64,000 nucleotides of DNA, taken from positions 62,001 to 126,000 of the forward strand of contig NZ_JALHLP010000010.1 of the NCBI RefSeq assembly GCF_022844465.1. Direction: 5' to 3'. The DNA is from Bradyrhizobium sp. (GTDB taxonomy: Bacteria > Pseudomonadota > Alphaproteobacteria > Rhizobiales > Xanthobacteraceae). The notes below the pieces were generated by a model. It was not told the DNA's origin and did not search any database. It saw only the letters and a program-made list of their open reading frames with translations. The position numbers and the translations under genes are program-made. Positions 8,699 to 17,111 of this stretch are shown here, piece by piece; the stretch's first letter is position 1; each line of letters opens with the position of its first letter.

Positions 8699-9985
8699 CT
8701 ACGCCTTGCGGGCTGTTGCTCCCTGCAAACTCCGGATGAGCGGCTTCAGAAACTCAGTTCGCGACCGTTTCGTCACGGCGTGACCGGTCAGCCGCTGCGC
8801 CATTTGCAGGAACATCGTGGTCGTGCGGTGATTGGCGGCGACCTGCGCGATCATCTGACCGTTGTTGGCGGCGGTACCGAACATTTTCGAATCGAAGGGA
8901 ATCGTCGCGATCGGCTGGCTCTCGATCGCCTTGGCAAACTCGCGCGTCGTGATTTCCGGGCGCTTGTGCATGCCGACCTGGTTGAGGCAGTAAAGCGGCG
9001 GCCGGTCGTTGGGCCGCGCGGCTTTGAGAACCGTCAACATGTTCTTGGCGTTGCGCATGTTCGCAAGATCCGGCTCGGCGACGATCAGGATGTCGTCGGC
9101 GCCAACCAGCGCCCGCTTGGTCCACGCCGACCATTGATGGGGAACGTCGAGCACGATGCATGGTGTCGTCATGCGCAGCGTATCGAAGATCGCGTCGAAC
9201 GCATCGGCGCCGAAGTCGTACACCTGGTCGAGGGTTGCCGGCGCCGCCAGCAGGCTGAGCCGGTCGGTACATTTCGACAGCAGGCGCTCCATGAAGGCGG
9301 TGTCCGGTCGTTCCGGCTGCATGACCGCGTTGGCGATCCCCTGCACCGGATCCTGGTTGTAGTCGAGGCCAGCGGTGCCGAAGGCGAGGTCGAGATCGAT
9401 CACGACGGAATCCAGCGCAAGATCACGCGCGATCGCCCAGGCTACGTTGTGCGCGACGGTCGATGAGCCGACCCCGCCCTTGGCGCCGACGACGGCGATG
9501 ATGCGGCCGACGGCCACGGCCTCGGAGGCCGAGTAGAGGCCGCAAATCGCGCGCACGACGTCGATCGGCTGGACCGGGCCGATGACATAGTCACTGACGC
9601 CGCGCCGCACCAGTTCGCGATACGGCGCGACATCGCTGGCGCCGCCGATGACGACAACGCGGGTCCCGGCATCGCAGACAGTCGCGAGCTCATCCAGTCC
9701 TTCCAGGATGTCGCTGCCGACTTCGGTCTCCAGCAAGATGACGTTCGGCGTCGGCGCGGTATGGTAGGCCTCGATCGCCGCAGCGGTGCCGCCCATGTGG
9801 ACCGAGAGATGAGCCTTGCCGAGGCGACGGTCTTCGCTCGCGGCGCGTACCGCCGTTGCGACCGCGACGCTCGCGCAGAAGGCCTGAACCGATACGCGCG
9901 GCGCCGGCGAGATATGGGTCTCGACCCGATCGGGCATATCGTCCGGGTGATGTTCGTCGGAATCTTGGAAGACGCGGCTGATCAT
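8699..9985 (-). CDS. cpaE: CpaE/TadZ pilus-assembly localisation ATPase-like protein
   Basis: 428 residues. An N-terminal atypical receiver-like domain (about 30-150) is followed by a ParA/MinD-type domain with the deviant Walker A KGGVGSS at 169-175. CpaE proteins mark the pole where the Tad pilus machine assembles. The start overlaps the end of cpaD by 4 bp, so the two are translationally coupled as the last gene of cpaB-C-D-E. The cpaF secretion ATPase that normally follows cpaE is absent; the neighbour is tadD on the opposite strand. Confidence 0.9.
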   Translation of the reverse strand: MISRVFQDSDEHHPDDMPDRVETHISPAPRVSVQAFCASVAVATAVRAASEDRRLGKAHLSVHMGGTAAAIEAYHTAPTPNVILLETEVGSDILEGLDELATVCDAGTRVVVIGGASDVAPYRELVRRGVSDYVIGPVQPIDVVRAICGLYSASEAVAVGRIIAVVGAKGGVGSSTVAHNVAWAIARDLALDSVVIDLDLAFGTAGLDYNQDPVQGIANAVMQPERPDTAFMERLLSKCTDRLSLLAAPATLDQVYDFGADAFDAIFDTLRMTTPCIVLDVPHQWSAWTKRALVGADDILIVAEPDLANMRNAKNMLTVLKAARPNDRPPLYCLNQVGMHKRPEITTREFAKAIESQPIATIPFDSKMFGTAANNGQMIAQVAANHRTTTMFLQMAQRLTGHAVTKRSRTEFLKPLIRSLQGATARKA

Positions 9986-10719
9986 TTTCCTGTATCGCTC
10001 AGTTTGGCCTTGTCGGCTTCGGGATACGCGGTCGCGGTCGACGTGCCCTTGCGGTATTTGTCAAAGGCAATGCTGCGCCGCGCCGTATAGGCCGGCGCTT
10101 CGGGGCGCGGCTGCTCGAGGTCTGCCGGATTGTCGATCATGGCGGCGAGGTTGCGTTGGGTGGCGCAACCAAAATTGTGGTAGGGCCGATTTTCATTGTA
10201 GCCCGAATTGTCGATGTTGGGACCGAGGTCCTCGGGCCACAGGCCGCAGGGACCGGCCACTGCCGAAATCTTCGGATAGCTCAGTTTGATCGTCGGCAAG
10301 GTTCGAGGGTCGTCGGGACGATAGTGTCGCACCGTGATGGCGCGGGAGGGGACACCACCGGCCATCAGCACCGACTGAATTTCCCGGAACGAGGCCGCAG
10401 CAGCCCGCGCGTTTGCAGTATCGACCGGCACGTCGGCGACGATTGCCCCGGTACCTTCGCGAACCCAGACCTGCGCCAAGCCCATGATGTCGGTGCGCTG
10501 CGGCGCGGAGAGGCCGCCGCGGGCATGACCGACGAACACGACGATGGAGCGGTTGGCTTCGGTAATGGCGATCGGATGGCGCTGGCGATAGTCGTCGGGC
10601 ACACTCGCGGTGACCACTTCCGCGGTCTGCGTGCAGGCGACAAGCGCCGCCGAAAGGCCAAGCATCACGCCGAGCAACCGCAGGGCCCCAATGCAATGTT
10701 CCGGTTTCTTGCTGGTCAT
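9982..10719 (-). CDS. cpaD: CpaD pilus biogenesis lipoprotein
   Basis: 245 residues with an N-terminal lipoprotein signal ending LVAC (Cys29). The body matches the CpaD family, with PIAITEANRSIVVFVG and the Cys-containing segment GPCGLWPEDLGPN followed by NFGCATQRNLAAMI. CpaD is an outer-membrane-associated accessory of the CpaC secretin. The gene lies 39 bases downstream of cpaC and overlaps cpaE by 4 bp, consistent with one transcript. Confidence 0.88.
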   Translation of the reverse strand: MTSKKPEHCIGALRLLGVMLGLSAALVACTQTAEVVTASVPDDYRQRHPIAITEANRSIVVFVGHARGGLSAPQRTDIMGLAQVWVREGTGAIVADVPVDTANARAAAASFREIQSVLMAGGVPSRAITVRHYRPDDPRTLPTIKLSYPKISAVAGPCGLWPEDLGPNIDNSGYNENRPYHNFGCATQRNLAAMIDNPADLEQPRPEAPAYTARRSIAFDKYRKGTSTATAYPEADKAKLSDTGK

Positions 10720-10758
10720 TTTTCTGTACCTGTCCCGGCTCGCTGGATCGCTTTCGTC

Positions 10759-12216
10759 TCAGTCAATGATGAAGCCATAGTTGCCCTGCGGGGTGCCGAC
10801 GGCTTCGACGCGGGCGACGAGGCCATAGATCCGGTTGATGCGCGCGAGCAGCGTGGACTGCGAATCCGACGCCGGCGCGAAGCCGTCATCGGGACGGGAT
10901 AGTTCCTTCTGCGCGACGGCGCGCACCACATAGGGGGTGACCAGGACCATGAGCTCGGTCTGGTTGTTGACGAAGTCCTGGCTGCGGAACAACGCGCCCA
11001 GAACCGGCAATTGGTCGAGCCCGGGCAGCCCGTTGATCGCCTGCTTGGTCTGCTCCTGGATCAGCCCGGCCATCGCCATCGAGCCGCCGGAGGGAATCTC
11101 CAGCGTGGTCTCGGCGCGGCGGGTCTTGATCGAGGGAACCGTCAGCGAACTGCCGCCCTGGTTGAGCGTGATGGAATTCTCGGTGGAGAGTTCGGAGACC
11201 TCGGTCATCACCCGCAGGCTGATGCGGCCCTCGGAGAGGACCACCGGGGTGAAGTTGAGCGAGATGCCGAACTTCTTGTACTGGATCTGGGTCGTGCAGA
11301 CGCGCGTGACGGGGTCGCAGGAGTAGCCGGCGGGGATCGGAAATTCACCACCGGCGATGAAGGTCGCGGACTCCCCCGATATCGCGGTCAGGTTTGGCTC
11401 CGCCAGCGTTCGCACCACGCCCGCGCTTTCCATAGCGCGCATGGTCGCGGTGACGGTGGGCAGGCCCTTGAGGACGCTGGATGCACTTATGCCGTTGTCA
11501 GCCAGCGGCCGGCCGTAGGCGGTAAACGGGTTGCTGTTGTTGAAGTTCACGATCGCCGTGCCGTAATTCATGCTGGCGCTGAGATCGACGCCCATCTGCT
11601 TGACGATGTCGCGACGGACCTCCGAGACGTTGACCTTCAGCATCACCTGGTCGCGACCGCGAACGGCGATCGAGTTGACGACCTTCTCGGCCCCTCCGAC
11701 CAGCCGGGCGGCAATGTCGCCGGCCTGCTGGGCTTCGATCGGGCTGGAGACCGAACCCGTGAGCAGCACGCCTTCGCCGACGCCTTCAATCTGAATCCCA
11801 GGCATGGTCTGCCGGAACGCGGCGCGTACTCCGTTGAGGTCGCGTTTGACGGCGATGTCGTAGGATGCGACCTGCTGGCCATCGCCGTCGAAGAACACGA
11901 CATTGGTCTGGCCGACCGCGCCGCCGATAATGTAGGCGCGTTGTGCGGAGCGGACCACGGCATTGGCGATCTTGGGGTCGGCGACCAGCACATCCTTGAC
12001 CTCGCGCGGCAGGTCGATGATCACCGACTTGCCGACGCCTAGCGCAAGAAAGCGCGTCTTTGCCGAGAGGGCGGGAGCACTGGTCGCGGCTTGAATATCC
12101 GATTCCGCGGCGATTGCCGGCAACCGGGCGCCGAGCATCAACGCGGCGGTTGCCGAAAACAACAGGACGCCGGCCGACACGGTTGATATCGCGGGATGTT
12201 TCTTCCCAAACTTCAT
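10759..12216 (-). CDS. cpaC: CpaC/RcpA outer-membrane secretin of the Tad pilus
   Basis: 485 residues from the ATG at 12216, chosen because AAAGGACG lies about 10 bases upstream. A GTG start at 12237 would add seven residues and overlap the cpaB stop by 4 bp. After a signal peptide come the N0/BON-like periplasmic domains (LGVGKSVIIDLP and the segment GIQIEGVGEGVLLTGSV). The C-terminal secretin channel follows, with VPSIKTRRAETTLEIPSGGS and GLPGLDQLPVLGALF. It forms the outer-membrane pore for pilin export, with CpaB, CpaD and TadD as partners. Confidence 0.92.
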   Translation of the reverse strand: MKFGKKHPAISTVSAGVLLFSATAALMLGARLPAIAAESDIQAATSAPALSAKTRFLALGVGKSVIIDLPREVKDVLVADPKIANAVVRSAQRAYIIGGAVGQTNVVFFDGDGQQVASYDIAVKRDLNGVRAAFRQTMPGIQIEGVGEGVLLTGSVSSPIEAQQAGDIAARLVGGAEKVVNSIAVRGRDQVMLKVNVSEVRRDIVKQMGVDLSASMNYGTAIVNFNNSNPFTAYGRPLADNGISASSVLKGLPTVTATMRAMESAGVVRTLAEPNLTAISGESATFIAGGEFPIPAGYSCDPVTRVCTTQIQYKKFGISLNFTPVVLSEGRISLRVMTEVSELSTENSITLNQGGSSLTVPSIKTRRAETTLEIPSGGSMAMAGLIQEQTKQAINGLPGLDQLPVLGALFRSQDFVNNQTELMVLVTPYVVRAVAQKELSRPDDGFAPASDSQSTLLARINRIYGLVARVEAVGTPQGNYGFIID

Positions 12217-12233
12217 CTCGGACGTCCTTTCGG

Positions 12234-13028
12234 TCACTTCTGTGCCGTCGTTGGGTTAGCGACACCGTAGCGAACCACGTTGACGCCTTCGCTTCGCTTC
12301 TGAGCGTGATCGTCGGACCGGTTTTCGACCTTGTTGGCATCGGTGATGCTGCGCAGCGCCAGCGACAGCGTGCCGCTCTGCCTTGAACGCGCCAGGGTCT
12401 CGGCCTGCTCGGGCTTCAGCTCGAGCGTAGCGGTCTTACCGACGAGGGTGTTCAGTCCCTCTTTTTCCTTCGGCGCCTGGTCGATCGCCAGAACGCGGAT
12501 GTTGGTGAGAATGATTTCCGAACTGACGACATCGGGTCCGGCGCGATCCGGATTTTTCTCCCGCTTCGACAGGATCACATCGACCCGATCGTTGGGCAGG
12601 ATGAAACCGCCGGCGCCGGTTTCCGGCGTAATCTCGGTGGAGATAGCCCGCATCCCGCTCGGCAGGATTGCGGCCATGAACCCGGAGCCGTTGGCCTTGA
12701 CCAGCTTCTGCTCGCGGATCGGTTCGCCGGCGATGAACGGCGCACGCGCGATTGAGCCGGCGATTTCATTGATGGCATCGGCCTTGCTGGCGCGGCTGAT
12801 CAGGTTTGCGCCGGCGGTTGTCGTTGGCCAGGCTTGCCATTGCAGATCCTCGGGCTTGACCGCCTGGCCGAGCCCGATATCGGATTTCGCGACCAGTATC
12901 TCCGATGTCGCGATTTGCGCGACCGGTTCGGCTGGGCGTGTTTTCTCTTCCGTCCCCCGGGCGAGATAGGCGGCGACGCCCCCGGCGCTCAGGGCGATGG
13001 TCAGGACGATCACACGTGCGATGTTCAT
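12234..13028 (-). CDS. cpaB: CpaB/RcpC Flp pilus assembly protein
   Basis: 264 residues with a single N-terminal transmembrane segment (about 4-23). A SAF domain begins near EILVAKSDIGLGQAVKPEDL and includes FIAGEPIREQKLV. CpaB/RcpC proteins sit in the periplasm and work with the CpaC secretin. This is the first gene of the minus-strand cpaB-C-D-E group; no pilin or prepilin peptidase gene lies just upstream, where metC is found instead. Confidence 0.88.
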   Translation of the reverse strand: MNIARVIVLTIALSAGGVAAYLARGTEEKTRPAEPVAQIATSEILVAKSDIGLGQAVKPEDLQWQAWPTTTAGANLISRASKADAINEIAGSIARAPFIAGEPIREQKLVKANGSGFMAAILPSGMRAISTEITPETGAGGFILPNDRVDVILSKREKNPDRAGPDVVSSEIILTNIRVLAIDQAPKEKEGLNTLVGKTATLELKPEQAETLARSRQSGTLSLALRSITDANKVENRSDDHAQKRSEGVNVVRYGVANPTTAQK

Positions 13029-13334
13029 ACGCTTTACGATCTACTCTTGCGCCGGGACGCCCCAACGACACGGCAATGAGGGCCTTCCCCCCGCGGGATG
13101 ACTAGGCACCAGCAAAGGTATAAGGGGTCTTGAGGGGCTATTTGTTTTGGTTGTTTGGACGGCGGGATTAGCCGTCATGGTGAACGGCTGGTTATCATTG
13201 GCGGGAAAGTGCACCATCATGCCCCCGCAGGCGGTTGCGCCTGCAGGGTCGGTCAGATCGGACGTTAAGAGCCTGTGAAAATTTCCCGCGACTAGCCCAG
13301 CGGCGGACTTGTCCTGGGTGGGACGGGTGGTCGC
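13029..13334. other. intergenic region upstream of cpaB
   Basis: About 306 bases between the cpaB start and the metC stop, so it must hold the cpa promoter and the metC 3' end. I see no convincing -35/-10 pair and no small gene. The one clear structure is the hairpin listed at 13227-13244. Confidence 0.5.
13227..13244. terminator. GC-rich hairpin downstream of metC
   Basis: GCAGGCG (13227-13233) and CGCCTGC (13238-13244) form a perfect 7-bp stem around a GTTG loop. It lies 91 bases past the metC stop on the minus strand and lacks a clear U-tract. It may be a terminator or part of the cpa leader. Confidence 0.35.
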
Positions 13335-14528
13335 CTAGCAGGCGGCTTTTAGCGCGGCAAATCCACGATCAAGATCGGCCTTGAGGTCATCGACGTTCTC
13401 CAGACCGATGTGGAGCCGCAGCGTCGGCCCGCCGGGCGACCATTTCGTCGCCGTGCGATAGGCATTGCAGTCGAACGGGATGACGAGGCTTTCGAAGCCG
13501 CCCCACGAATAGCCCATGCCAAACAGCGTGACGGCGTCGAGCAGCGCGTCGACCGCCGCCTGCGGAACCGGCTTCAGGACAATGCTGAAAAGTCCGGACG
13601 CGCCGGTAAAGTCGCGCTTCCAGATATCGTGGCCTGGATGGGTTTCGAGTGCGGGATGCAGCACCCGCAAGACCTCGGGGCGGGCGGCCAGCCAACGTGC
13701 CATTTCCAGCGCCGAGCGGTGGTGCTGGGCGAGCCGAACCGCCAGCGTGCGTGTGCCGCGCAGCGCCAGGAACACGTCATCGGGGCCGGCGCAAACCCCG
13801 AGCAGGCGGATGCCCTCGGTAAGCAGCGGCCAGGCTTTCGCGTTTGCCGAAATCGTGCCGAACATGATGTCGGAGTGGCCGCCGATATACTTGGTGGCGG
13901 CCTGCATGCTGATATCGACGCCCTGATCGAGCGAGCGGTGAAACAGCGGTGTTGCCCAGGTGTTGTCGTCGATGACGAGCGCGCCCTTCGCATGCGCGAC
14001 CGCGGCGATGGCGGGGATGTCGCTCATTTCGAACGACTGCGAGCCTGGCGCTTCGACCAGCACGGCTCTGGTGTTGGGCTTGAACAGCCTTTCGATGCCG
14101 GCGCCGATCAGCGGATCGAAATAGGTAATCTCGACGCCATAGCGAACGAGCATGCCATTGCAGAAGTTGCGCGATGGCCGATAGACGTTGTCGGTCACCA
14201 GCAAGTGATCGCCGGCCTTGAGCACCGAGAGCAGCGTGGTCGTGATCGCGGCGAGCCCCGATGGCGCCAGGCCGACGCCCGCGCATTGCGGGCCCTCCAG
14301 CGACATCAGCACGTCCTGCAGCGCCCGCGTGGTCGGAGAGCCATGACGCCCGTAGGAGAACTCGGCGCGATGGGCGTGCAGGTCCTCGGCGGTGGGGTAG
14401 AGCACGGTTGAACCGTGGAATACCGGCGGATTGACGAAGCCTCTCTGGCCCTTGGTATCGCGGCCCGCGGTGACCAGCCGGGTTTCGGGTTTCTTCGGGT
14501 TCGACGGTCCGTCGTTTGAAGAACTCAT
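13335..14528 (-). CDS. metC: cystathionine beta-lyase (PLP-dependent Cys/Met metabolism enzyme)
   Basis: 397 residues from the ATG at 14528. An upstream in-frame extension of 34 codons is possible but not conserved in character. It is a fold-type I PLP enzyme of the Cys/Met metabolism family. The internal aldimine lysine is Lys213 in ATKYIGGHSD, and the phosphate-binding segment is SYGRHGSPTTRALQ. It would cleave cystathionine to homocysteine, pyruvate and ammonia in the cytoplasm. It is divergent from aapJ and separated by about 340 bases. Related family members (gamma-synthase, gamma-lyase) cannot be fully excluded, but the overall type (Ser/Thr-rich N-terminus, SWGGFESL motif near the C-terminus) favours MetC. 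Confidence 0.85.
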   Translation of the reverse strand: MSSSNDGPSNPKKPETRLVTAGRDTKGQRGFVNPPVFHGSTVLYPTAEDLHAHRAEFSYGRHGSPTTRALQDVLMSLEGPQCAGVGLAPSGLAAITTTLLSVLKAGDHLLVTDNVYRPSRNFCNGMLVRYGVEITYFDPLIGAGIERLFKPNTRAVLVEAPGSQSFEMSDIPAIAAVAHAKGALVIDDNTWATPLFHRSLDQGVDISMQAATKYIGGHSDIMFGTISANAKAWPLLTEGIRLLGVCAGPDDVFLALRGTRTLAVRLAQHHRSALEMARWLAARPEVLRVLHPALETHPGHDIWKRDFTGASGLFSIVLKPVPQAAVDALLDAVTLFGMGYSWGGFESLVIPFDCNAYRTATKWSPGGPTLRLHIGLENVDDLKADLDRGFAALKAAC

Positions 14529-14867
14529 GCGCTTGCCGTTACCAAGAGGTTGTGCCACAGCCGCAACTTGATCGCAGAAGCACCGCCGGGCGGCGGGTCG
14601 GGACCGGGTGGAGCTAGTAACAGGACACATAACGCGGCAGTCAACCCCTTGACCGCGCCCGCCAGTCGTTCTGTGATACGCTTCAGCTACCAGTCGCCGC
14701 GAGTTGAGGGGCCCGCCGCGACATCAGATTCATGGACTGACCGGGGTCGCACGTTGAACCGCAAGGTCGAAGCGATGCTTTTCAGCGAAGGATCAGAGGG
14801 TTGGGCCCGAGACGTCAGGCGCTGCTCAACAATTGATCTCCGCACGACCCCTTGAAAGGCCTTGCCC
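14529..14867. other. divergent intergenic region metC/aapJ
   Basis: About 339 bases holding both promoters. A TTGACT on the minus strand near 14655 could be a metC -35 box, but a good -10 is lacking. The aapJ ribosome-binding site GAAAGG is clear at 14854-14859. I looked for a SAM-II riboswitch and for a sigma-54 promoter and saw neither. Confidence 0.4.
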
Positions 14868-15884
14868 ATGAAGCGCGTATCTCTGGTTGTTACCCTCGCC
14901 CTCGCTGCCGGTTTCTCGGTCCAGGCCGCCTCGGCGCAAACCCTGAAGACGGTGAGGGATCGCGGCATGTTGTCCTGCGGCGTAAGCCAGGGACTTCCCG
15001 GCTTCTCGTCTCCGGACGACAAGGGCAACTGGACGGGTCTTGATGTTGACATCTGCCGGGCGATCTCGGCCGCGATCTTCAACGACCCGAGCAAGATCAA
15101 ATTCGTGCCGCTGTCGGCCAAGGACCGCTTCACGGCGCTGCAGTCGGGCGAGATCGACGTATTATCGCGCAACACCACCTGGACGCTGTCGCGCGACACG
15201 ACCCTCGGCGCAAGCTTTACCGGCGTGACCTACTATGACGGCCAGGGCTTCATGGTGAAGAAGGCGCTGAAGGTTAATTCGGCGCTGGAATTGAACAGCG
15301 CGTCGGTCTGCGTCCAGCAGGGCACCACCACCGAGCAGAATCTGGCCGACTACTTCAAGGGCAACAACATGAAGTACGAGGTGATCGCTTTCGGCACCAA
15401 CGACGAAACGGTCAAGGCCTATGAGTCCGGGCGCTGTGACGTCTTCACCACCGACGTGTCCGGACTTTATGCCGACCGCCTGAAGCTTGCCAACGCGGCC
15501 GATCACGTTGTGCTTCCGGAGGTGATCTCAAAGGAGCCGCTGGGGCCGATGGTGCGTCATGGCGACGACCAGTGGTTCGATGTCGTGAAATGGACGCTCT
15601 ACGCCATGATCACGGCGGAAGAGCTCGGCATCACCCAGAAGAACCTCGATGAGATGGCGAAATCGGACAAGCCCGAGATGAAGCGGGTCTTCGGGACCGA
15701 TGGCAATCTTGGCGAGCAGCTCGGCCTCACCAAGGATTGGGTGTCGCGGATCGTGAGGGCGGTGGGCAATTACGGCGAGTCGTTCGATCGCAACGTCGGC
15801 GCCGGCTCCAAGCTCGGGATCGCCCGCGGCCTCAACAATCTCTGGAGCAAGGGCGGGATCCAGTACGCGCCGCCGATGCGCTGA
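14868..15884 (+). CDS. aapJ: general L-amino acid ABC transporter, periplasmic binding protein
   Basis: 338 residues from ATG 14868, with GAAAGG 8 bases upstream. A Sec signal peptide ends at about ASA/QT (residue 24). The mature protein is an SBP_bac_3 domain: CGVSQGLPGFSSPDDKGNW binds the amino-acid head group, and DVDICRAISAAIF and SRNTTWTLSRD are typical of AapJ. It captures amino acids of many classes and delivers them to AapQ/AapM. It is the first gene of aapJQMP. Confidence 0.93.
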   Translation: MKRVSLVVTLALAAGFSVQAASAQTLKTVRDRGMLSCGVSQGLPGFSSPDDKGNWTGLDVDICRAISAAIFNDPSKIKFVPLSAKDRFTALQSGEIDVLSRNTTWTLSRDTTLGASFTGVTYYDGQGFMVKKALKVNSALELNSASVCVQQGTTTEQNLADYFKGNNMKYEVIAFGTNDETVKAYESGRCDVFTTDVSGLYADRLKLANAADHVVLPEVISKEPLGPMVRHGDDQWFDVVKWTLYAMITAEELGITQKNLDEMAKSDKPEMKRVFGTDGNLGEQLGLTKDWVSRIVRAVGNYGESFDRNVGAGSKLGIARGLNNLWSKGGIQYAPPMR

Positions 15885-15908
15885 TCGCCGGCGCGCGAGG
15901 TCGCTGCG

Positions 15909-17111
15909 ATGGCCATCGAACCCCGAAAACCGCCGTCGCAGCTTCTCTCCAATCTGCAACGGGCGCTTGGCGGCCGGGCGGGCTGGAGCGGCTTCGTACT
16001 CCAGCTCCTGTTCGTCGCCGCGCTTGCCTGGGTTGCTTACGAGATCGTCGCCAATGCCCGCGCCAACCTGCAGGCGCAGCAGATCACCGCGGGTTTCGGA
16101 TTTCTGGCCAATACCGCCGGGTTCGACGTCAGCCAGAGCCTGGTCCCGTATTCCGGGTCCGACAGCTACACCCGCGTGTTTCTGGTCGGCCTGCTCAACA
16201 CGTTGCTGGTGTCGGTGATCGGCATCTTCTTTGCCACCCTGATCGGATTTCTGGTGGCGCTCGGCCGGCTGTCGCCGAACTGGCTGCTGTCGCGAATTTG
16301 CGGCGGTTATGTCGAGCTGATCCGCAACCTGCCGCTGCTGTTCCAGATCCTGTTCTGGTATCTCGCGGTGTTGGCCGCATTGCCCAGTCCGCGGCAAAGC
16401 ATCTCTGTCTTCGACAGTCTGTTTCTCAGTAACCGCGGCCTGGTTATTCCGAAGCCGATCGGCACCGCCGGTTTCGAACCCTTTGCCGTTGCGCTTCTGG
16501 TCGCGATCGTGGCTGCGATTGCGCTCTCGCGCTACGCCCGCCACCAGTTGTTCGAGAGCGGAAGGGTCATTAAGGTCTGGCCCTATGCGCTGGGCATGGT
16601 GATCGGCCTGCCGCTGCTCATTGCGCTGATCTTTGGCGCACCGCTGACGTTTGAAACCCCCGTGCTGCGGGGCTTCAACTTCGCCGGCGGCTCGCGCGTC
16701 ATACCGGAGTTTGTCGCGCTGACGCTGGCGCTGTCGACCTACACCGCCGCCTTTATCGCCGAGATCGTGCGATCTGGTATTCTCGCCGTCCACAAGGGGC
16801 AGATGGAGGCGGGCTCCTCGCTCGGGCTGCAACGGGGTTCGGTGCTGCGGCTGATCGTGATCCCGCAGGCCCTGCGCGTGATCCTGCCGCCGCTGACCAA
16901 CCAGTATCTGAACCTGACCAAGAACTCATCGCTGGCGGTGGCGATCGGCTATCCCGATCTGGTCTCGGTGTTTGCGGGCACGACGCTGAGCCAGACCGGG
17001 CAGGCGATCGAAATCATCGGCATCACCATGGGCGTTTACCTGCTGATCTCGCTGGTCACGAGTGCCTTGATGAGCCTCTATGGCTGGCGGATCGGGCGGA
17101 GCATGGGCTGA
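15909..17111 (+). CDS. aapQ: general L-amino acid ABC transporter permease AapQ
   Basis: 400 residues, the length I expect for AapQ. It is an inner-membrane permease of the His/Glu/Gln family with a long N-terminal half and the EAA loop MEAGSSLGLQRGSVLRLIV before the last helices. It follows aapJ after 24 bases and shares one base with aapM (TGATG). With AapM it forms the heterodimeric translocation pore driven by AapP. Confidence 0.92.
   Translation: MAIEPRKPPSQLLSNLQRALGGRAGWSGFVLQLLFVAALAWVAYEIVANARANLQAQQITAGFGFLANTAGFDVSQSLVPYSGSDSYTRVFLVGLLNTLLVSVIGIFFATLIGFLVALGRLSPNWLLSRICGGYVELIRNLPLLFQILFWYLAVLAALPSPRQSISVFDSLFLSNRGLVIPKPIGTAGFEPFAVALLVAIVAAIALSRYARHQLFESGRVIKVWPYALGMVIGLPLLIALIFGAPLTFETPVLRGFNFAGGSRVIPEFVALTLALSTYTAAFIAEIVRSGILAVHKGQMEAGSSLGLQRGSVLRLIVIPQALRVILPPLTNQYLNLTKNSSLAVAIGYPDLVSVFAGTTLSQTGQAIEIIGITMGVYLLISLVTSALMSLYGWRIGRSMG

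Noticed and set aside
14529-14867. SAM-II riboswitch upstream of metC
   Set aside because: The expected conserved pseudoknot strings were not found on the minus strand.
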